64,000 bases of DNA from Streptomyces sp. NRRL F-2580 (GTDB lineage Bacteria; Actinomycetota; Actinomycetes; Streptomycetales; Streptomycetaceae): NCBI RefSeq assembly GCF_000720115.1, contig NZ_JOIR01000036.1, positions 7,376 through 71,375 on the forward strand, read 5' to 3'. Below the pieces are notes generated by a model. That model did not search any database and was not told where the DNA came from. It worked only from the letters and a program-made list of their open reading frames with translations. The translations under genes and the position numbers were made by a program. Below are positions 38,284-47,498 of this stretch, piece after piece. The stretch's first letter is position 1; every line of letters starts with the position of its first letter.

Positions 38284-39648
38284 TCATGCGGAGGGGCCGC
38301 CGCCGATGGAGGGACGCCGCGCCGTGGTCGCGAGGGCGATCAGGGATGCCGCGGCCGGGAGGGCGTAGGCCGAGGACGGGTCCAGGTGGTCGACCAGGGT
38401 GCCGGACGCAGCCGCCCCCAGGGCGATGCCCGCGAAGATCGCGGTGACCGCGAGCGTCATGCCCTCGTTGAGGCGTCCCTCGGGGGTCAGGGCGTGGACC
38501 CGGGACATCGCCGTGACCATCGTCGGGGCCGTGGCCATGCCCGCCAGGAGGAGGGCGCAGCCGAGCGCGGGCAGGGAGCCGGTGGCCGCCGCGGCCCAGG
38601 GGAGGGTCATGACGACGGCCAGGGCGCCCACGCAGGCCTTCAGCGAGCGGGGGCGCAGGGTGCCGTAGAGCAGGCCCGCCGCGCAGGATCCCGCGGCCTG
38701 CAGGGCCAGGACCAGACCGGAGGAGGCGCCGAGCCCCCGGGCGTCGAGGTGGGCGATCGAGGTGATCTCCATGGAGCCGAAGACCACGCCGGTGACGAGG
38801 AAGAGCGGCAGCAGCGGGCCGAGGGCGCGCAGCGGTGAGCCCTGCCGGGGCGCGGCCGACACCGGGGGCTGGGTGGCGCGGCAGGAGGTGAAGACGAGCA
38901 TGCCGGTGAGCAGCAGGGCCGCGCCCGCGAGGGTGCCCGCCTCGGGGAAGACGGCGCCGCAGAGGAAGGCCGCCAGGACCGGTCCGAGCATGAAGCACAG
39001 CTCGTCCGCGGCCTGTTCGAAGGACATCGCCGTGTGGTGCGCGGCCGGCGAGTCGCGCAGCAGGTGCGTCCAGCGGGCGCGGGACATGCCGCCGATGTTG
39101 GGGGTGGTGGCGGTCGCGGCGTACGAGGCGAAGAGGGTCCAGGCGGGGGCCCCGGTACGGACGCACGCGATCAGGGAGAGCGAGCCGAGGACCGCGATCA
39201 GGGTGGCCGGTACGGCGATCCGGGCCTGCCCGTGGCGGTCGACGAGCCGGGCGGTCCAGGGCGCCACCAGCGCGGTGGCGGCCAGGCCGGTCGCCGTGAC
39301 CGCGCCGGCGAGGGCGTACGAGCCGCGCTGTCCGGCGATCATCATGACCGCGCTGACCCCGAACATGCCCATGGGGAGCCGGGCGAGGAGGTTCCCGGCG
39401 GTGAATCCGCGGGTGCCGGGCCGGGCGAACAGGCGGCGGTAGGGGCCCTGGGGGGTGCGGGCCGGCCGGGAGGCGGAGGCGCCGGCGGGCGGTCCGGCGA
39501 TGACGAGGGTGGCGCCGGTGACGGTCATGCGGGGGACGCGGGCGCCGCTCGTGGCGGTGCGGGCGGCGGCCGTGCGGGAGGAGGTCGTGCCGGAGGAGGT
39601 CGTGCGGGCGGCGGCCGTGCGGGCAGTGGTCGTGGTCGTGGCGGGCAT
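38284..39648 (-). CDS. MFS transporter, drug exporter-like
   Basis: Encodes 454 residues. After an odd N-terminus there are about twelve hydrophobic segments from residue ~80, with MFS hallmarks (GNLLARLPMGMFG, WTARLVDRHGQARI). It is divergent from a LysR gene, the usual layout for regulator and target. ATG 39648 has GAGG 8 nt upstream. ATG 39528 (MTVTGATLVIAG) is a shorter alternative without a clear site. The first ~40 residues are Ala/Thr/Arg/Ser repeats from a DNA tandem repeat. Substrate is unknown; efflux is the family default. Confidence 0.82.
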   Translation of the reverse strand: MPATTTTTARTAAARTTSSGTTSSRTAAARTATSGARVPRMTVTGATLVIAGPPAGASASRPARTPQGPYRRLFARPGTRGFTAGNLLARLPMGMFGVSAVMMIAGQRGSYALAGAVTATGLAATALVAPWTARLVDRHGQARIAVPATLIAVLGSLSLIACVRTGAPAWTLFASYAATATTPNIGGMSRARWTHLLRDSPAAHHTAMSFEQAADELCFMLGPVLAAFLCGAVFPEAGTLAGAALLLTGMLVFTSCRATQPPVSAAPRQGSPLRALGPLLPLFLVTGVVFGSMEITSIAHLDARGLGASSGLVLALQAAGSCAAGLLYGTLRPRSLKACVGALAVVMTLPWAAAATGSLPALGCALLLAGMATAPTMVTAMSRVHALTPEGRLNEGMTLAVTAIFAGIALGAAASGTLVDHLDPSSAYALPAAASLIALATTARRPSIGGGPSA

Positions 39649-39732
39649 GGGAAGAGCCTCGGGCCCGGCCCCCGTCCCGGTCCAACACCTGTTCGGAGCC
39701 CATTCACCGCCCTCTGTTGTTAGTCTCCGGGG

Positions 39733-40698
39733 GTGATTCCCCGTGATGTCGACCCCCGGCTGCTGCGCGGCTTCGTCGCGGCCGCCGAGGACCTGCACTT
39801 CACCCGCGCCGCCGCCCGCCTCTACGTCGCCCAGCAGGCACTCAGCCGCGATGTCCGGCGGCTCGAACAGACCCTGGACGCCACGCTGTTCCTGCGGACC
39901 ACACGTCAGGTGGAGCTGACCGCCGACGGGCAGCGCCTGCTGCCGCTGGCCCGGCGCGTGCTCGCCGCGCACGAGGAACTCGCCGCCGCCTTCACCGCGC
40001 CCCGCCCGCTCCTCGTCGACCTCAACACCGACGGGCCGAGCACCCCGCGGACCGTGCTGGATCGCGCCCGCGAACTCGCCCCCGACTGCGAGCTGATGGC
40101 CCGCTTCGAAAGCGGCCTCACCCACGCCGCCGCCGAGATCGCGGCCGGCCGGCTCGACGTCTCCTTCGGGTACGCCGACGGCCTGGACCCGGCGCTGCGG
40201 GCCCCGCTCGCGCAGACGCCCGTACGGTACGAGCCGCTCGCCGTGCTGCTGCCCGAGGGGCATCCGCTGGCCGCGCGGGAGACCGTACCGCTGGACGCGC
40301 TCGCCGGCGAGACCGTGTACGCGGGCGCCGGGAACCCGCGGACGCTGGAGTGGACCGGGCTGGCGCGCGAGCTGTTCGCCGGGCGGGGGATCCTGATGGC
40401 GCCGCCCGCGCCGGTGGCGATGGGCAAGGAGGAGTTCAGCCGGGTGATGGTCAAGACCGGCAACCCGGTCCTGGCCACCGTGGACTTCCTCGACATGCCC
40501 GGCTGCGTGAAACGGCCGCTGACCGACCCGGTGCCGCTCTCCCCGCTGTCCATGGTGTGGCGCGAGGGCTTCGCGCACCCCGGACTGGACGCCCTGCGCG
40601 CCGCGGCCGCCGGGCTGGCCGCCGAGCGGGGGTGGCTGGAAGCGCCCGCCGGGAGCCGCCTCCCGGCGCGGCTCACACACGGACCCGGCGGCGGGTGA
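39733..40698 (+). CDS. LysR-family transcriptional regulator
   Basis: Encodes 321 residues. The N-terminal winged helix-turn-helix (RLLRGFVAAAEDLHFTRAAARLYVAQQALSRDVRRLE) is textbook LysR and is followed by a periplasmic-binding-like effector domain. It is divergent from the MFS exporter gene with 84 nt between, so it probably controls that gene. A TAGTCT hexamer ends exactly 6 nt before the GTG, suggesting a leaderless mRNA. The effector is unknown. Confidence 0.87.
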   Translation: MIPRDVDPRLLRGFVAAAEDLHFTRAAARLYVAQQALSRDVRRLEQTLDATLFLRTTRQVELTADGQRLLPLARRVLAAHEELAAAFTAPRPLLVDLNTDGPSTPRTVLDRARELAPDCELMARFESGLTHAAAEIAAGRLDVSFGYADGLDPALRAPLAQTPVRYEPLAVLLPEGHPLAARETVPLDALAGETVYAGAGNPRTLEWTGLARELFAGRGILMAPPAPVAMGKEEFSRVMVKTGNPVLATVDFLDMPGCVKRPLTDPVPLSPLSMVWREGFAHPGLDALRAAAAGLAAERGWLEAPAGSRLPARLTHGPGGG

Positions 40699-40705
40699 GA
40701 GCAAG

Positions 40706-40744
40706 GTTTCCCGGCGGTCATCCCGCGGGGACCGGGGCCGAAAC
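40706..40744. promoter_or_regulatory. Tentative GlnR-like site upstream of narK
   Basis: GTTTC (40706-40710), a 6-nt spacer and GTCAT (40717-40721) match the reversed GlnR pair GTTTC-N6-GTNAC with one change. An inverted GAAAC is at 40740-40744. It lies 52-90 nt upstream of the narK start. Confidence 0.4.
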
Positions 40745-40795
40745 GCGCCCTCCCTACGGTCGTCACCACGGACGCGACAGCTGTGGAGGCGTGTG

Positions 40796-42166
40796 ATGAC
40801 CGGTACGACCGCACCGCGCAGGGGAGGCCGCTGGATCGAGCAGTGGGATCCCGAGGACGAGACCTTCTGGAAGGAGACCGGGGAGCGGACCGCCCGCCGC
40901 AACCTCCTCTACTCCGTGTTCTCCGAGCACATCGGGTTCTCCATCTGGTCGCTCTGGTCCGTGATGGTCCTCTTCATGGGCCCCGCCTACGGGATCGACC
41001 CCGCCGGGAAGTTCTTCCTCATCGCGACGGCCACCCTCGTCGGCGCCCTGGTGCGGGTGCCGTACACCTTCGCCGTCGCGCGCTTCGGCGGCCGGAACTG
41101 GACCGTCTTCAGCGCGCTCATGCTGCTCGCGCCGACGGTGGCCGCGCTGGTGGTGATGGAGCCCGGGACCTCGTACGGGACCTTCCTGCTCGTCGCGGCC
41201 CTCACCGGGGTGGGCGGCGGCAACTTCGCCTCCTCCATGACCAACATCAACGCCTTCTTCCCGCTGCGCAAGAAGGGCTGGGCGCTCGGCCTGAACGCCG
41301 GCGGCGGCAACATCGGCGTGCCCGTGGTCCAGCTGGCCGGACTGCTGGTCATCGCCACCGCCGGGGCCACCCACCCGCGGCTGCTGCTCGGCGCCTACAT
41401 CCCGCTGATCGTCCTCGCGGCGGTCCTGGCGGCCGTACGGATGGACAACCTGGCGCCCGTGCGCAACGACACCGGCGCCGTCCGCGAGGCCCTGAAGGAC
41501 GCGCACACCTGGATCATGGCCTTCCTCTACATCGGGACGTTCGGCTCGTTCATCGGATACAGCTTCGCCTTCGGCCTGGTGCTCCAGACCCAGTTCGGCC
41601 GCACCCCGCTGCAGGCCGCGTCGCTGACCTTCGTCGGACCGCTGCTCGGGTCGCTGATCCGGCCGGTGGGCGGGGCGCTGGCGGACCGGTTCGGCGGGGC
41701 GCGGATCACCCTGGGGACGTTCGTGGCGATGGCGGCGGCGACCGGCGTGGTCGTCTTCGCCTCCGGCCGGTCCTCGCTGCCGGTCTTCCTCGTCGGGTTC
41801 GTGGCGCTCTTCGTCCTGAGCGGGCTCGGCAACGGCTCGACGTACAAGATGATCCCGGGCATCTTCCAGGCGAAGGCACTGGCCCGCGGGATGACCGGCG
41901 AGGCCGCCGCGGCCTACGGGCGGCGGCTCTCCGGCGCCGCCATGGGCCTCATCGGGGCGGTCGGCGCACTCGGCGGACTCGGCATCAACCTCGTCTTCCG
42001 GGAGGCCTTCCTCAGCTCCGGCTCCGGCACGGCGGCCTTCGTCACTTTCCTCGGCTTCTACGCCCTGTGCTGCGCGGTCACCTGGGCGGTATACCTTCGC
42101 CAGCCGGTGGCCGCGGCCGTCCCGGCGGCTGGCGTCGAAGCGAAACCGCAGCTCACGTCGGTGTAA
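40796..42166 (+). CDS. narK: Nitrate/nitrite transporter NarK
   Basis: Encodes 456 residues with twelve membrane segments. The nitrate signature lies in GVGGGNFASSMTNINAFFPL and the following KGWALGLNAGGGNIGV. It moves nitrate in or nitrite out across the membrane. ATG 40796 follows GGAGG by 6 nt. The next gene is the nitrate-assimilation regulator nnaR, 98 nt downstream. GlnR-type boxes occur before both genes, consistent with nitrogen control known for this locus in Streptomyces. Confidence 0.93.
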   Translation: MTGTTAPRRGGRWIEQWDPEDETFWKETGERTARRNLLYSVFSEHIGFSIWSLWSVMVLFMGPAYGIDPAGKFFLIATATLVGALVRVPYTFAVARFGGRNWTVFSALMLLAPTVAALVVMEPGTSYGTFLLVAALTGVGGGNFASSMTNINAFFPLRKKGWALGLNAGGGNIGVPVVQLAGLLVIATAGATHPRLLLGAYIPLIVLAAVLAAVRMDNLAPVRNDTGAVREALKDAHTWIMAFLYIGTFGSFIGYSFAFGLVLQTQFGRTPLQAASLTFVGPLLGSLIRPVGGALADRFGGARITLGTFVAMAAATGVVVFASGRSSLPVFLVGFVALFVLSGLGNGSTYKMIPGIFQAKALARGMTGEAAAAYGRRLSGAAMGLIGAVGALGGLGINLVFREAFLSSGSGTAAFVTFLGFYALCCAVTWAVYLRQPVAAAVPAAGVEAKPQLTSV

Positions 42167-42178
42167 CCGGGGCGAAAT
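42163..42178 (+). promoter_or_regulatory. GlnR box candidate upstream of nnaR
   Basis: GTAAC at 42163-42167, six bases, then GAAAT at 42174-42178 match the GlnR pair gTnAc-N6-GaAAc with one change. It overlaps the narK stop codon and lies about 87 nt upstream of the nnaR ATG. Confidence 0.6.
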
Positions 42179-42264
42179 ACGGGTGAACCGAGACCGACAT
42201 GCCGGGTTGGCAGGCTCGGTCCACCCGCTCCGCCCCGCCCCCATGCGTCAGTAGGCAGGTCACG

Positions 42265-43452
42265 ATGGACCACACGAACACCGACACGAACACCGGCCCG
42301 CTCGCGGGCTTCACGGTCGGGGTCACCGCTGCCCGGCGGGCGGACGAACTCATCGCGCTGCTGCGGCGGCGCGGAGCGGCGGTGCTGCACGCGCCGGCGC
42401 TGCGGATCGTTCCCCTCGCCGACGACAGCGAACTGCTCGCCGCCACCAAGGAACTCATCGGCTGCGCACCGGACGTCGTCGTGGCCACCACCGCCATCGG
42501 CTTCCGGGGATGGATCGAGGCGGCCGACGGGTGGGGGATCGGCGAGCAACTGCTGGAGCGGCTGCGGGCCACCGAACTGCTCGCGCGGGGGCCGAAGGTG
42601 AAGGGCGCCATCCGGGCCGCCGGGCTCGTCGAGACCTGGTCCCCGGAGTCGGAATCGCTCGCCGAGGTACTGGAACGGCTGCTCACGGCCGGGGTGGCGG
42701 GCCGCCGGATCGCTCTCCAGCTGCACGGGGAGCCGCTGCCCGGCTTCGTCGAGGCGCTGCGGGCCGGCGGCGCCGACGTGGTCGTGGTGCCCGTGTACCG
42801 CTGGATGGCGCCGGAGGACCTCGGGCCGCTGGACCGGCTGCTCGACGCGATCGTCGGCGGCGGGGTGGACGCCGTCAGCTTCACCTCGGCGCCGGCCGCG
42901 GCCTCCCTGCTGTCCCGGGCCGAGGAGCGGGGCGTACGGGAGGCCGTGCTGGACGCGCTGCGCGGCCCGCTGGTGTCCGCGTGCGTCGGGCCGGTGACGG
43001 CGCTGCCGCTGCAGGCGCAGGGGGTGGCCACCGTGCAGCCGGAACGCTTCCGGCTGGGCCCGCTGGTGCAGCTGCTCTGCCAGGAACTGCCGGGCCGGGC
43101 CCGGGTGCTGCCGGTGGCCGGGCACCGCATGGAGATCCGCGGCCACGCCGTCCTGCTGGACGCGGAGCTGCGGCCGGTGCCGCCGGCCGGGATGGCCCTG
43201 CTGCGGGCCCTGGCCCGACGGCCGGGCTGGGTGGTGGCCCGCGCGGAACTGCTGCGGGTGCTGCCGGGTGCGGGCCGCGACGAGCACGCCGTGGAGACGG
43301 CGATGGCCCGGCTGCGGGCGGCGCTCGGCGCGCCGCACCTGATCCAGACCGTGGTCAAGCGGGGGTACCGGCTGTCGCTGGACGCGGGCGGCGAGGCCAA
43401 GTACGGGGAGCTCCCGCTCGACGCGGTGACGGCCAGGGGGGTCCTCGGCTAG
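42265..43452 (+). CDS. nnaR: Uroporphyrinogen-III synthase-like/winged-helix regulator NnaR
   Basis: Encodes 395 residues in two domains. Residues ~10-260 resemble uroporphyrinogen-III synthase (LAGFTVGVTAARRADELIALLRRRGA ... DAVSFTSAPAAASLL). Residues ~300-390 are an OmpR-type winged helix (AVETAMARLRAALG ... QTVVKRGYRLSLD). This fusion is NnaR, known as a co-activator with GlnR of nitrate/nitrite genes in Streptomyces. Here it directly follows narK. ATG 42265 was chosen as the start of the HemD-like domain; its ribosome site is weak. Whether the HemD part keeps any enzymatic activity is unclear. Confidence 0.92.
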   Translation: MDHTNTDTNTGPLAGFTVGVTAARRADELIALLRRRGAAVLHAPALRIVPLADDSELLAATKELIGCAPDVVVATTAIGFRGWIEAADGWGIGEQLLERLRATELLARGPKVKGAIRAAGLVETWSPESESLAEVLERLLTAGVAGRRIALQLHGEPLPGFVEALRAGGADVVVVPVYRWMAPEDLGPLDRLLDAIVGGGVDAVSFTSAPAAASLLSRAEERGVREAVLDALRGPLVSACVGPVTALPLQAQGVATVQPERFRLGPLVQLLCQELPGRARVLPVAGHRMEIRGHAVLLDAELRPVPPAGMALLRALARRPGWVVARAELLRVLPGAGRDEHAVETAMARLRAALGAPHLIQTVVKRGYRLSLDAGGEAKYGELPLDAVTARGVLG

Positions 43453-43461
43453 CGTGCCGGG

Positions 43462-44010
43462 ATGATCATTGACGGCGTGGAGATGAGGGGCGTCGAGCTC
43501 GGCGACGCCGCCGGGCTGGCGGAGGCGTTCACCCGGAACCGGGCGTTCATGGCGCACGTGGAGCCGGTCCGGACGGAGGCCTACTACACGGAGCAGGGGC
43601 AGCGGGAGCGCATCGAGGGGATGCTCGCCGAGCGGGACGCGGGGCGGATCGTCCCGTACGTGTTCGTGGAGACGGCCACGGGCGCGCCCATCGGCGCGAT
43701 CAACCTCGGCTCCATCGCCCACGGGCCGCTGTGCAGCGGCGGCGTGGGCTACTGGATCGACCCCGTCTGGCACGGCAAGGGGCTGGCGACCGCGGGGCTG
43801 GAGGAGGTCTGCCGGGTCGCCCGCGACGAGCTCGGCCTGCACCGGGTGGAAGCCGGGACCCTGGTCGACAACCTCGCGTCGCAGCGCGTGCTGGCGAAGG
43901 CGGGCTTCGAGTTCTACGGCCTGGCCCCGCGCTACCTCCACATCAACGGCGCCTGGCGCGACCACCGCCTCTTCCAGCGCCTGCTGCACGACGACCCGCC
44001 GGCCCCTTAG
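43462..44010 (+). CDS. GNAT N-acetyltransferase, RimJ/RimL-like
   Basis: Encodes 182 residues with the GNAT core: GVGYWIDPVWHGKGLATAGLEEV acetyl-CoA loop near residues 93-115, then LGLHRVEAGTLVDNLASQRVLAKAGF. It resembles ribosomal-protein or antibiotic acetyltransferases of the RimJ/RimL type; the substrate is unknown. The ATG lies 9 nt after the nnaR stop. TAGCGT ends exactly 6 nt before it and overlaps the nnaR stop, so a separate leaderless transcript is possible in addition to read-through. Confidence 0.87.
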   Translation: MIIDGVEMRGVELGDAAGLAEAFTRNRAFMAHVEPVRTEAYYTEQGQRERIEGMLAERDAGRIVPYVFVETATGAPIGAINLGSIAHGPLCSGGVGYWIDPVWHGKGLATAGLEEVCRVARDELGLHRVEAGTLVDNLASQRVLAKAGFEFYGLAPRYLHINGAWRDHRLFQRLLHDDPPAP

Positions 44011-44366
44011 GCGGGGCGCGCTGCCGCCTGCCCCTGCGCCGTGAGGCGCGCCCTTTCAGCGCCCCGGCATTTCACCCCTCCGCGGCCTGGCCATTTCAGC
44101 CCCTCCGGCGGCCTGGCCCTTTCAGCCCCTCCGGCGTTTGAGGAGCGGGGGTTCGGGGGCAGCGCCCCCGCAACGGCGCCGCACCCGGAACGAAGCGGTC
44201 CGGCGCCCGCGCCGCTGCTGGGGCTCCGCCCCAGACCCCGCGCCTCAAACGCCGGCGGGGCTGGATTTGCGCGGCCCCTGCCACCGGAGGTACCGGTTCG
44301 GGGGGTTCCCCCGCAGGCGGCGGGCGGGCAATCTGGTACGGCACCCCACGACGGGAGGCTGACGGC
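44011..44366. repeat. Intergenic region packed with dispersed repeats, copy E
   Basis: This 356-nt region has no supported gene. It holds two tandem 26-nt units starting GCGGCCTGGCC (44082-44107 and 44108-44133). An inverted core CAGCCCCTCCGGCGTTTGAG lies at 44123-44142, and a forward core CTCAAACGCCGGCGGGGCTG at 44244-44263. The two cores could form a large stem. The last 30 nt supply the start region of the CGNR gene. Confidence 0.7.
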
Positions 44367-44939
44367 ATGCGGTTCGATTCCGGGCGCGTCTGTCTGGACC
44401 TGGTGGCCACCTTCACCCCGCACGAGGGGATCCCGGACGGTGACGAGCTGCGGGTGTGGCTCGCCGGGGCCGGGCTGGTGCCCGACCGGACACCGCTGGC
44501 CCGGGTGGGGCCCGACTGGGCGGCGGCCTTCCGGGCCCTGCGCGGCGACGTGGAAACCCTCGTACGGGCGGAGCTCGCCGGCGGCGCGGCCCCGTCCGCG
44601 AGCACGGCGAACGCCCTCGCCCGGGTCAACGCGCTGGCCGCCGGACCACCCCCGGGCCTGTGTGCCGTTCGGGACCAAGAGGGCCACCTGGTCCGGGAGT
44701 TGTGCGGCGGCGTGGAATGCGGCGCGCTGCTCGCCGCCGTCGCCCGGGACGCCGTGGAGCTGCTGACCGACCCCGGCGACCTGGCGCTGCTGCGGGCCTG
44801 CGAGGGCGACGGCTGCACCCGCGTCTACCTGGACACCTCCCGCGGCCACCGGCGCCGCTGGTGCTCCAGCGAGCTGTGCGGCAACCGCGAGCGCGTCGCC
44901 CGGCACCGCCGCCGGGCCCTGGCGTCCGGATCCCGGTAG
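44367..44939 (+). CDS. CGNR zinc-finger (ABATE domain) protein
   Basis: Encodes 190 residues. The N-terminal ABATE-like domain (FDSGRVCLDLVATF) is followed by the C-terminal CGNR zinc finger (ACEGDGCTRVYLDTSRGHRR, then WCSSELCGNRERVARHR), with four cysteines to bind zinc. The family is thought to bind DNA and act as a stress-related regulator. ATG 44367 has GGGAGG 11 nt upstream. It is a single gene between repeats and the HelD-like gene. Confidence 0.87.
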   Translation: MRFDSGRVCLDLVATFTPHEGIPDGDELRVWLAGAGLVPDRTPLARVGPDWAAAFRALRGDVETLVRAELAGGAAPSASTANALARVNALAAGPPPGLCAVRDQEGHLVRELCGGVECGALLAAVARDAVELLTDPGDLALLRACEGDGCTRVYLDTSRGHRRRWCSSELCGNRERVARHRRRALASGSR

Positions 44940-45042
44940 CGGGCGTACCACCCAGCGAGACCGGTTCCGGAACGGGCGTGCGGACAGGCCGCCGGTTCGC
45001 GTACGGTTGACGGTCGCCCATGCACGTCAGAAGGGGGCCTTG

Positions 45043-47349
45043 GTGGCCGCGCAGAATGCCGCTGTCGACAGCACGGCGGATTCCGTCCGCGATCGGGAGA
45101 TCGCGGTCGAGCAGACGCATCTCGACCAGGTGTACCGACGCCTTGAGGAGAAGATCCACGAGGCGGAGTTCCTCATGAACGACGCCGCCCAGCGCGGCCA
45201 AGTCGGGACGCCCGGCGCACTCGCCGAGCGCGATGCGCAGGTCTTCCGGGCGGGCATCCACCTGAACCGGCTCAACAACGAGTTCGAGGACTTCCTCTTC
45301 GGCCGCATCGACCTGGTGCTCGGCAAGGACGGGGAGCGCGGCCCGGACGGCGCGTACACCTCCGTCGAGCCCGCCGACGACGCGATCCGCGGGGACCTCA
45401 CGGCCGACGTCGCCGAGACCCTGCACATCGGCCGCATCGGAGTCCTGGACTCCGACTACTCGCCGCTGGTCATCGACTGGCGTGCACCGGCCGCCGCGCC
45501 GTTCTACCGCTCCACGCCGAAGGACCCCGGCCGCGTCGTGCGCCGCCGCGTCATCCGCTCCAAGGGCCGCAAGGTGCTGGGCGTCGAGGACGACCTGATG
45601 CGCCCCGAGGTCACCGCCTTCCTCGACGGCCGGGAGCTCCCCGCCATCGGCGACGGCGCCCTGATGGCCGCTCTCGGGCGGGCCCGTACGCACTCGATGC
45701 GCGACATCGTCTCGTCCATCCAGGCCGAGCAGGACCTGGTCATCCGGGCTCCCGCCGCCTCCGTCGCCGAGGTCGCGGGCGGACCGGGCACCGGCAAGAC
45801 CGCCGTCGCCCTGCACCGCGCCGCCTACCTGCTCTACCAGGACCGGCGCCGCTACTCCGGCGGCATCCTGATCGTCTCGCCGACCCCGCTGCTCGTCGCG
45901 TACACCGAGGGCGTGCTGCCCTCCCTCGGCGAGGAGGGCCAGGTCGCCATCCGCGCGCTCGGCTCCCTCGTCGACGGCGCGGAGGCCACCACTTACGACT
46001 CCCCGGCCGTGGCCCGCATCAAGGGCTCCTCCCGGATGCTGAAGGTGCTCCGCAAGGCCGTGCGGGGCGCACTCGAACTCGGCGGCGCCCCCGACCGGCT
46101 GCGCGTGGTGGCCTTCGGCCGCCGCCAGGAGCTGGAGGCCGACGAGCTGAACCGGATCCGGCAGAACGTGCTCAGCGGCACCGCCCCGGTCAACCTGCTG
46201 CGCCCGCGCGCCCGCAAGCTGCTGCTCGACGCCCTGTACGCGAAGTCGGGCGGCGCCGGCCGGCACAGCGACCCGGAGCTGGCCGCCGAGCTGCGCTCCG
46301 CCTTCGACGAGGACATCTCCACCGAGGACGCCTTCATCGGCTTCCTGAACGCCTGGTGGCCCGAGCTGACCCCGCGCGCGGTGCTCGCCGCGCTCGCCGA
46401 CGAGCGCCACCTCGGCCGCTGGTCGCGCCGGGACCTGAACCCGCGCGAGACCCGTCAGCTGGCCCGTTCGCTGCGCCGGGTGGGCCCGGACGGCAAGGGT
46501 CCCCTGTCGGTCCACGACGTGGCGCTCCTCGACGAGCTCCAGCAGCTGCTCGGCGCCCCGGCGCGGCCGAAGCGGAGGCGGGAGATGGACCCGCTCGACC
46601 AGCTCAGCGGGCTGGAGGAGCTGATGCCGGTCCGCGAGGAGACCCAGTGGGAGCGGGCCGAGCGGCTCGCGGCGGAGCGCACCGAGTACGCGCACGTCAT
46701 CGTGGACGAGGCGCAGGACCTGACGCCGATGCAGTGGCGGATGGTCGGCCGCCGGGGCCGGATGGGCACCTGGACGGTGGTCGGCGACCCGGCGCAGTCC
46801 TCCTGGACCGATCCGGAGGAGGCGGCCGCGGCCCGCGACGAGGCGCTGGGCAGCCGGCCGCGCCGCCGGTTCACGCTGACGGTCAACTACCGCAACCCCG
46901 CGGAGGTCGCCGAGGTGGCCTCCCGCGTGCTGCGGCTGGCGATGCCCGGCATGGAGCCGCCGTCGGCGGTGCGCTCCACCGGCCTGCAGCCCCGGTTCAC
47001 GGCCGCGCAGGGCGATCTGGGGGCCGCGGTCCGCGAGGAGACCCGGCGGCTGCTGGAGCAGGTGGACGGCACCGTCGGCGTGGTCGTGGCCATGGACCGG
47101 CGGGCGGAGGCCGCGGGCTGGCTCGCCGACCTGGGCGCGCGGGCGGTGGCGCTCGGCAGCCTGGAGGCCAAGGGCCTGGAGTACGACGCCACGGTGGTCG
47201 TCTCCCCGGCGGAGATCGCGGACGAGTCCCCGGCGGGCCTGCGCGTGCTGTACGTGGCGCTGACGCGTGCGACGCAGCAGCTGACGGTGGTCTCGGCCGA
47301 CCGGGACAAGCCGGACGCGGACGGGGTGCCGGAGCTGCTGCTGCCGTAG
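45043..47349 (+). CDS. helD: HelD-like RNA polymerase-associated UvrD/Rep-type ATPase
   Basis: Encodes 768 residues. A coiled-coil N-terminus (TADSVRDREIAVEQTHLDQVYRRLEEK) matches the arm that enters the RNA polymerase secondary channel. Walker A is GGPGTGKTAVALH with Lys252, and DEAQDLTPMQWRM is Walker B. The C-terminal helicase motifs (LTVNYRNPAEVAEVA, VLYVALTRATQQL) are intact. Class II HelD proteins release stalled or drug-bound polymerase. The rifamycin-associated element seen before helR genes was looked for and not found. GTG 45043 follows AAGGGGG. A small CCGCCCC/GGGGCGG hairpin follows the stop. Confidence 0.9.
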   Translation: MAAQNAAVDSTADSVRDREIAVEQTHLDQVYRRLEEKIHEAEFLMNDAAQRGQVGTPGALAERDAQVFRAGIHLNRLNNEFEDFLFGRIDLVLGKDGERGPDGAYTSVEPADDAIRGDLTADVAETLHIGRIGVLDSDYSPLVIDWRAPAAAPFYRSTPKDPGRVVRRRVIRSKGRKVLGVEDDLMRPEVTAFLDGRELPAIGDGALMAALGRARTHSMRDIVSSIQAEQDLVIRAPAASVAEVAGGPGTGKTAVALHRAAYLLYQDRRRYSGGILIVSPTPLLVAYTEGVLPSLGEEGQVAIRALGSLVDGAEATTYDSPAVARIKGSSRMLKVLRKAVRGALELGGAPDRLRVVAFGRRQELEADELNRIRQNVLSGTAPVNLLRPRARKLLLDALYAKSGGAGRHSDPELAAELRSAFDEDISTEDAFIGFLNAWWPELTPRAVLAALADERHLGRWSRRDLNPRETRQLARSLRRVGPDGKGPLSVHDVALLDELQQLLGAPARPKRRREMDPLDQLSGLEELMPVREETQWERAERLAAERTEYAHVIVDEAQDLTPMQWRMVGRRGRMGTWTVVGDPAQSSWTDPEEAAAARDEALGSRPRRRFTLTVNYRNPAEVAEVASRVLRLAMPGMEPPSAVRSTGLQPRFTAAQGDLGAAVREETRRLLEQVDGTVGVVVAMDRRAEAAGWLADLGARAVALGSLEAKGLEYDATVVVSPAEIADESPAGLRVLYVALTRATQQLTVVSADRDKPDADGVPELLLP

Positions 47350-47498
47350 GGGGCCGCCCCGCGGGGGCGGTTCACGGCGTGGCTCCGGCCCTGCTCAGGG
47401 CCTCGTACATCCGTATGGTCCGCGGCCAGGAGCGTGGTGGCGCGAACCGACTGCGAGCAGGGGGATCACATTCGGCGATCCTTTGTTAGCCTGGGTAC

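Noticed and set aside
44940..45042. Rifamycin-associated element upstream of the HelD-like gene
   Set aside because: I looked for the paired GGGGCTTGC/GCAAGGCCCC type palindrome and did not find it, so I do not call the gene helR.
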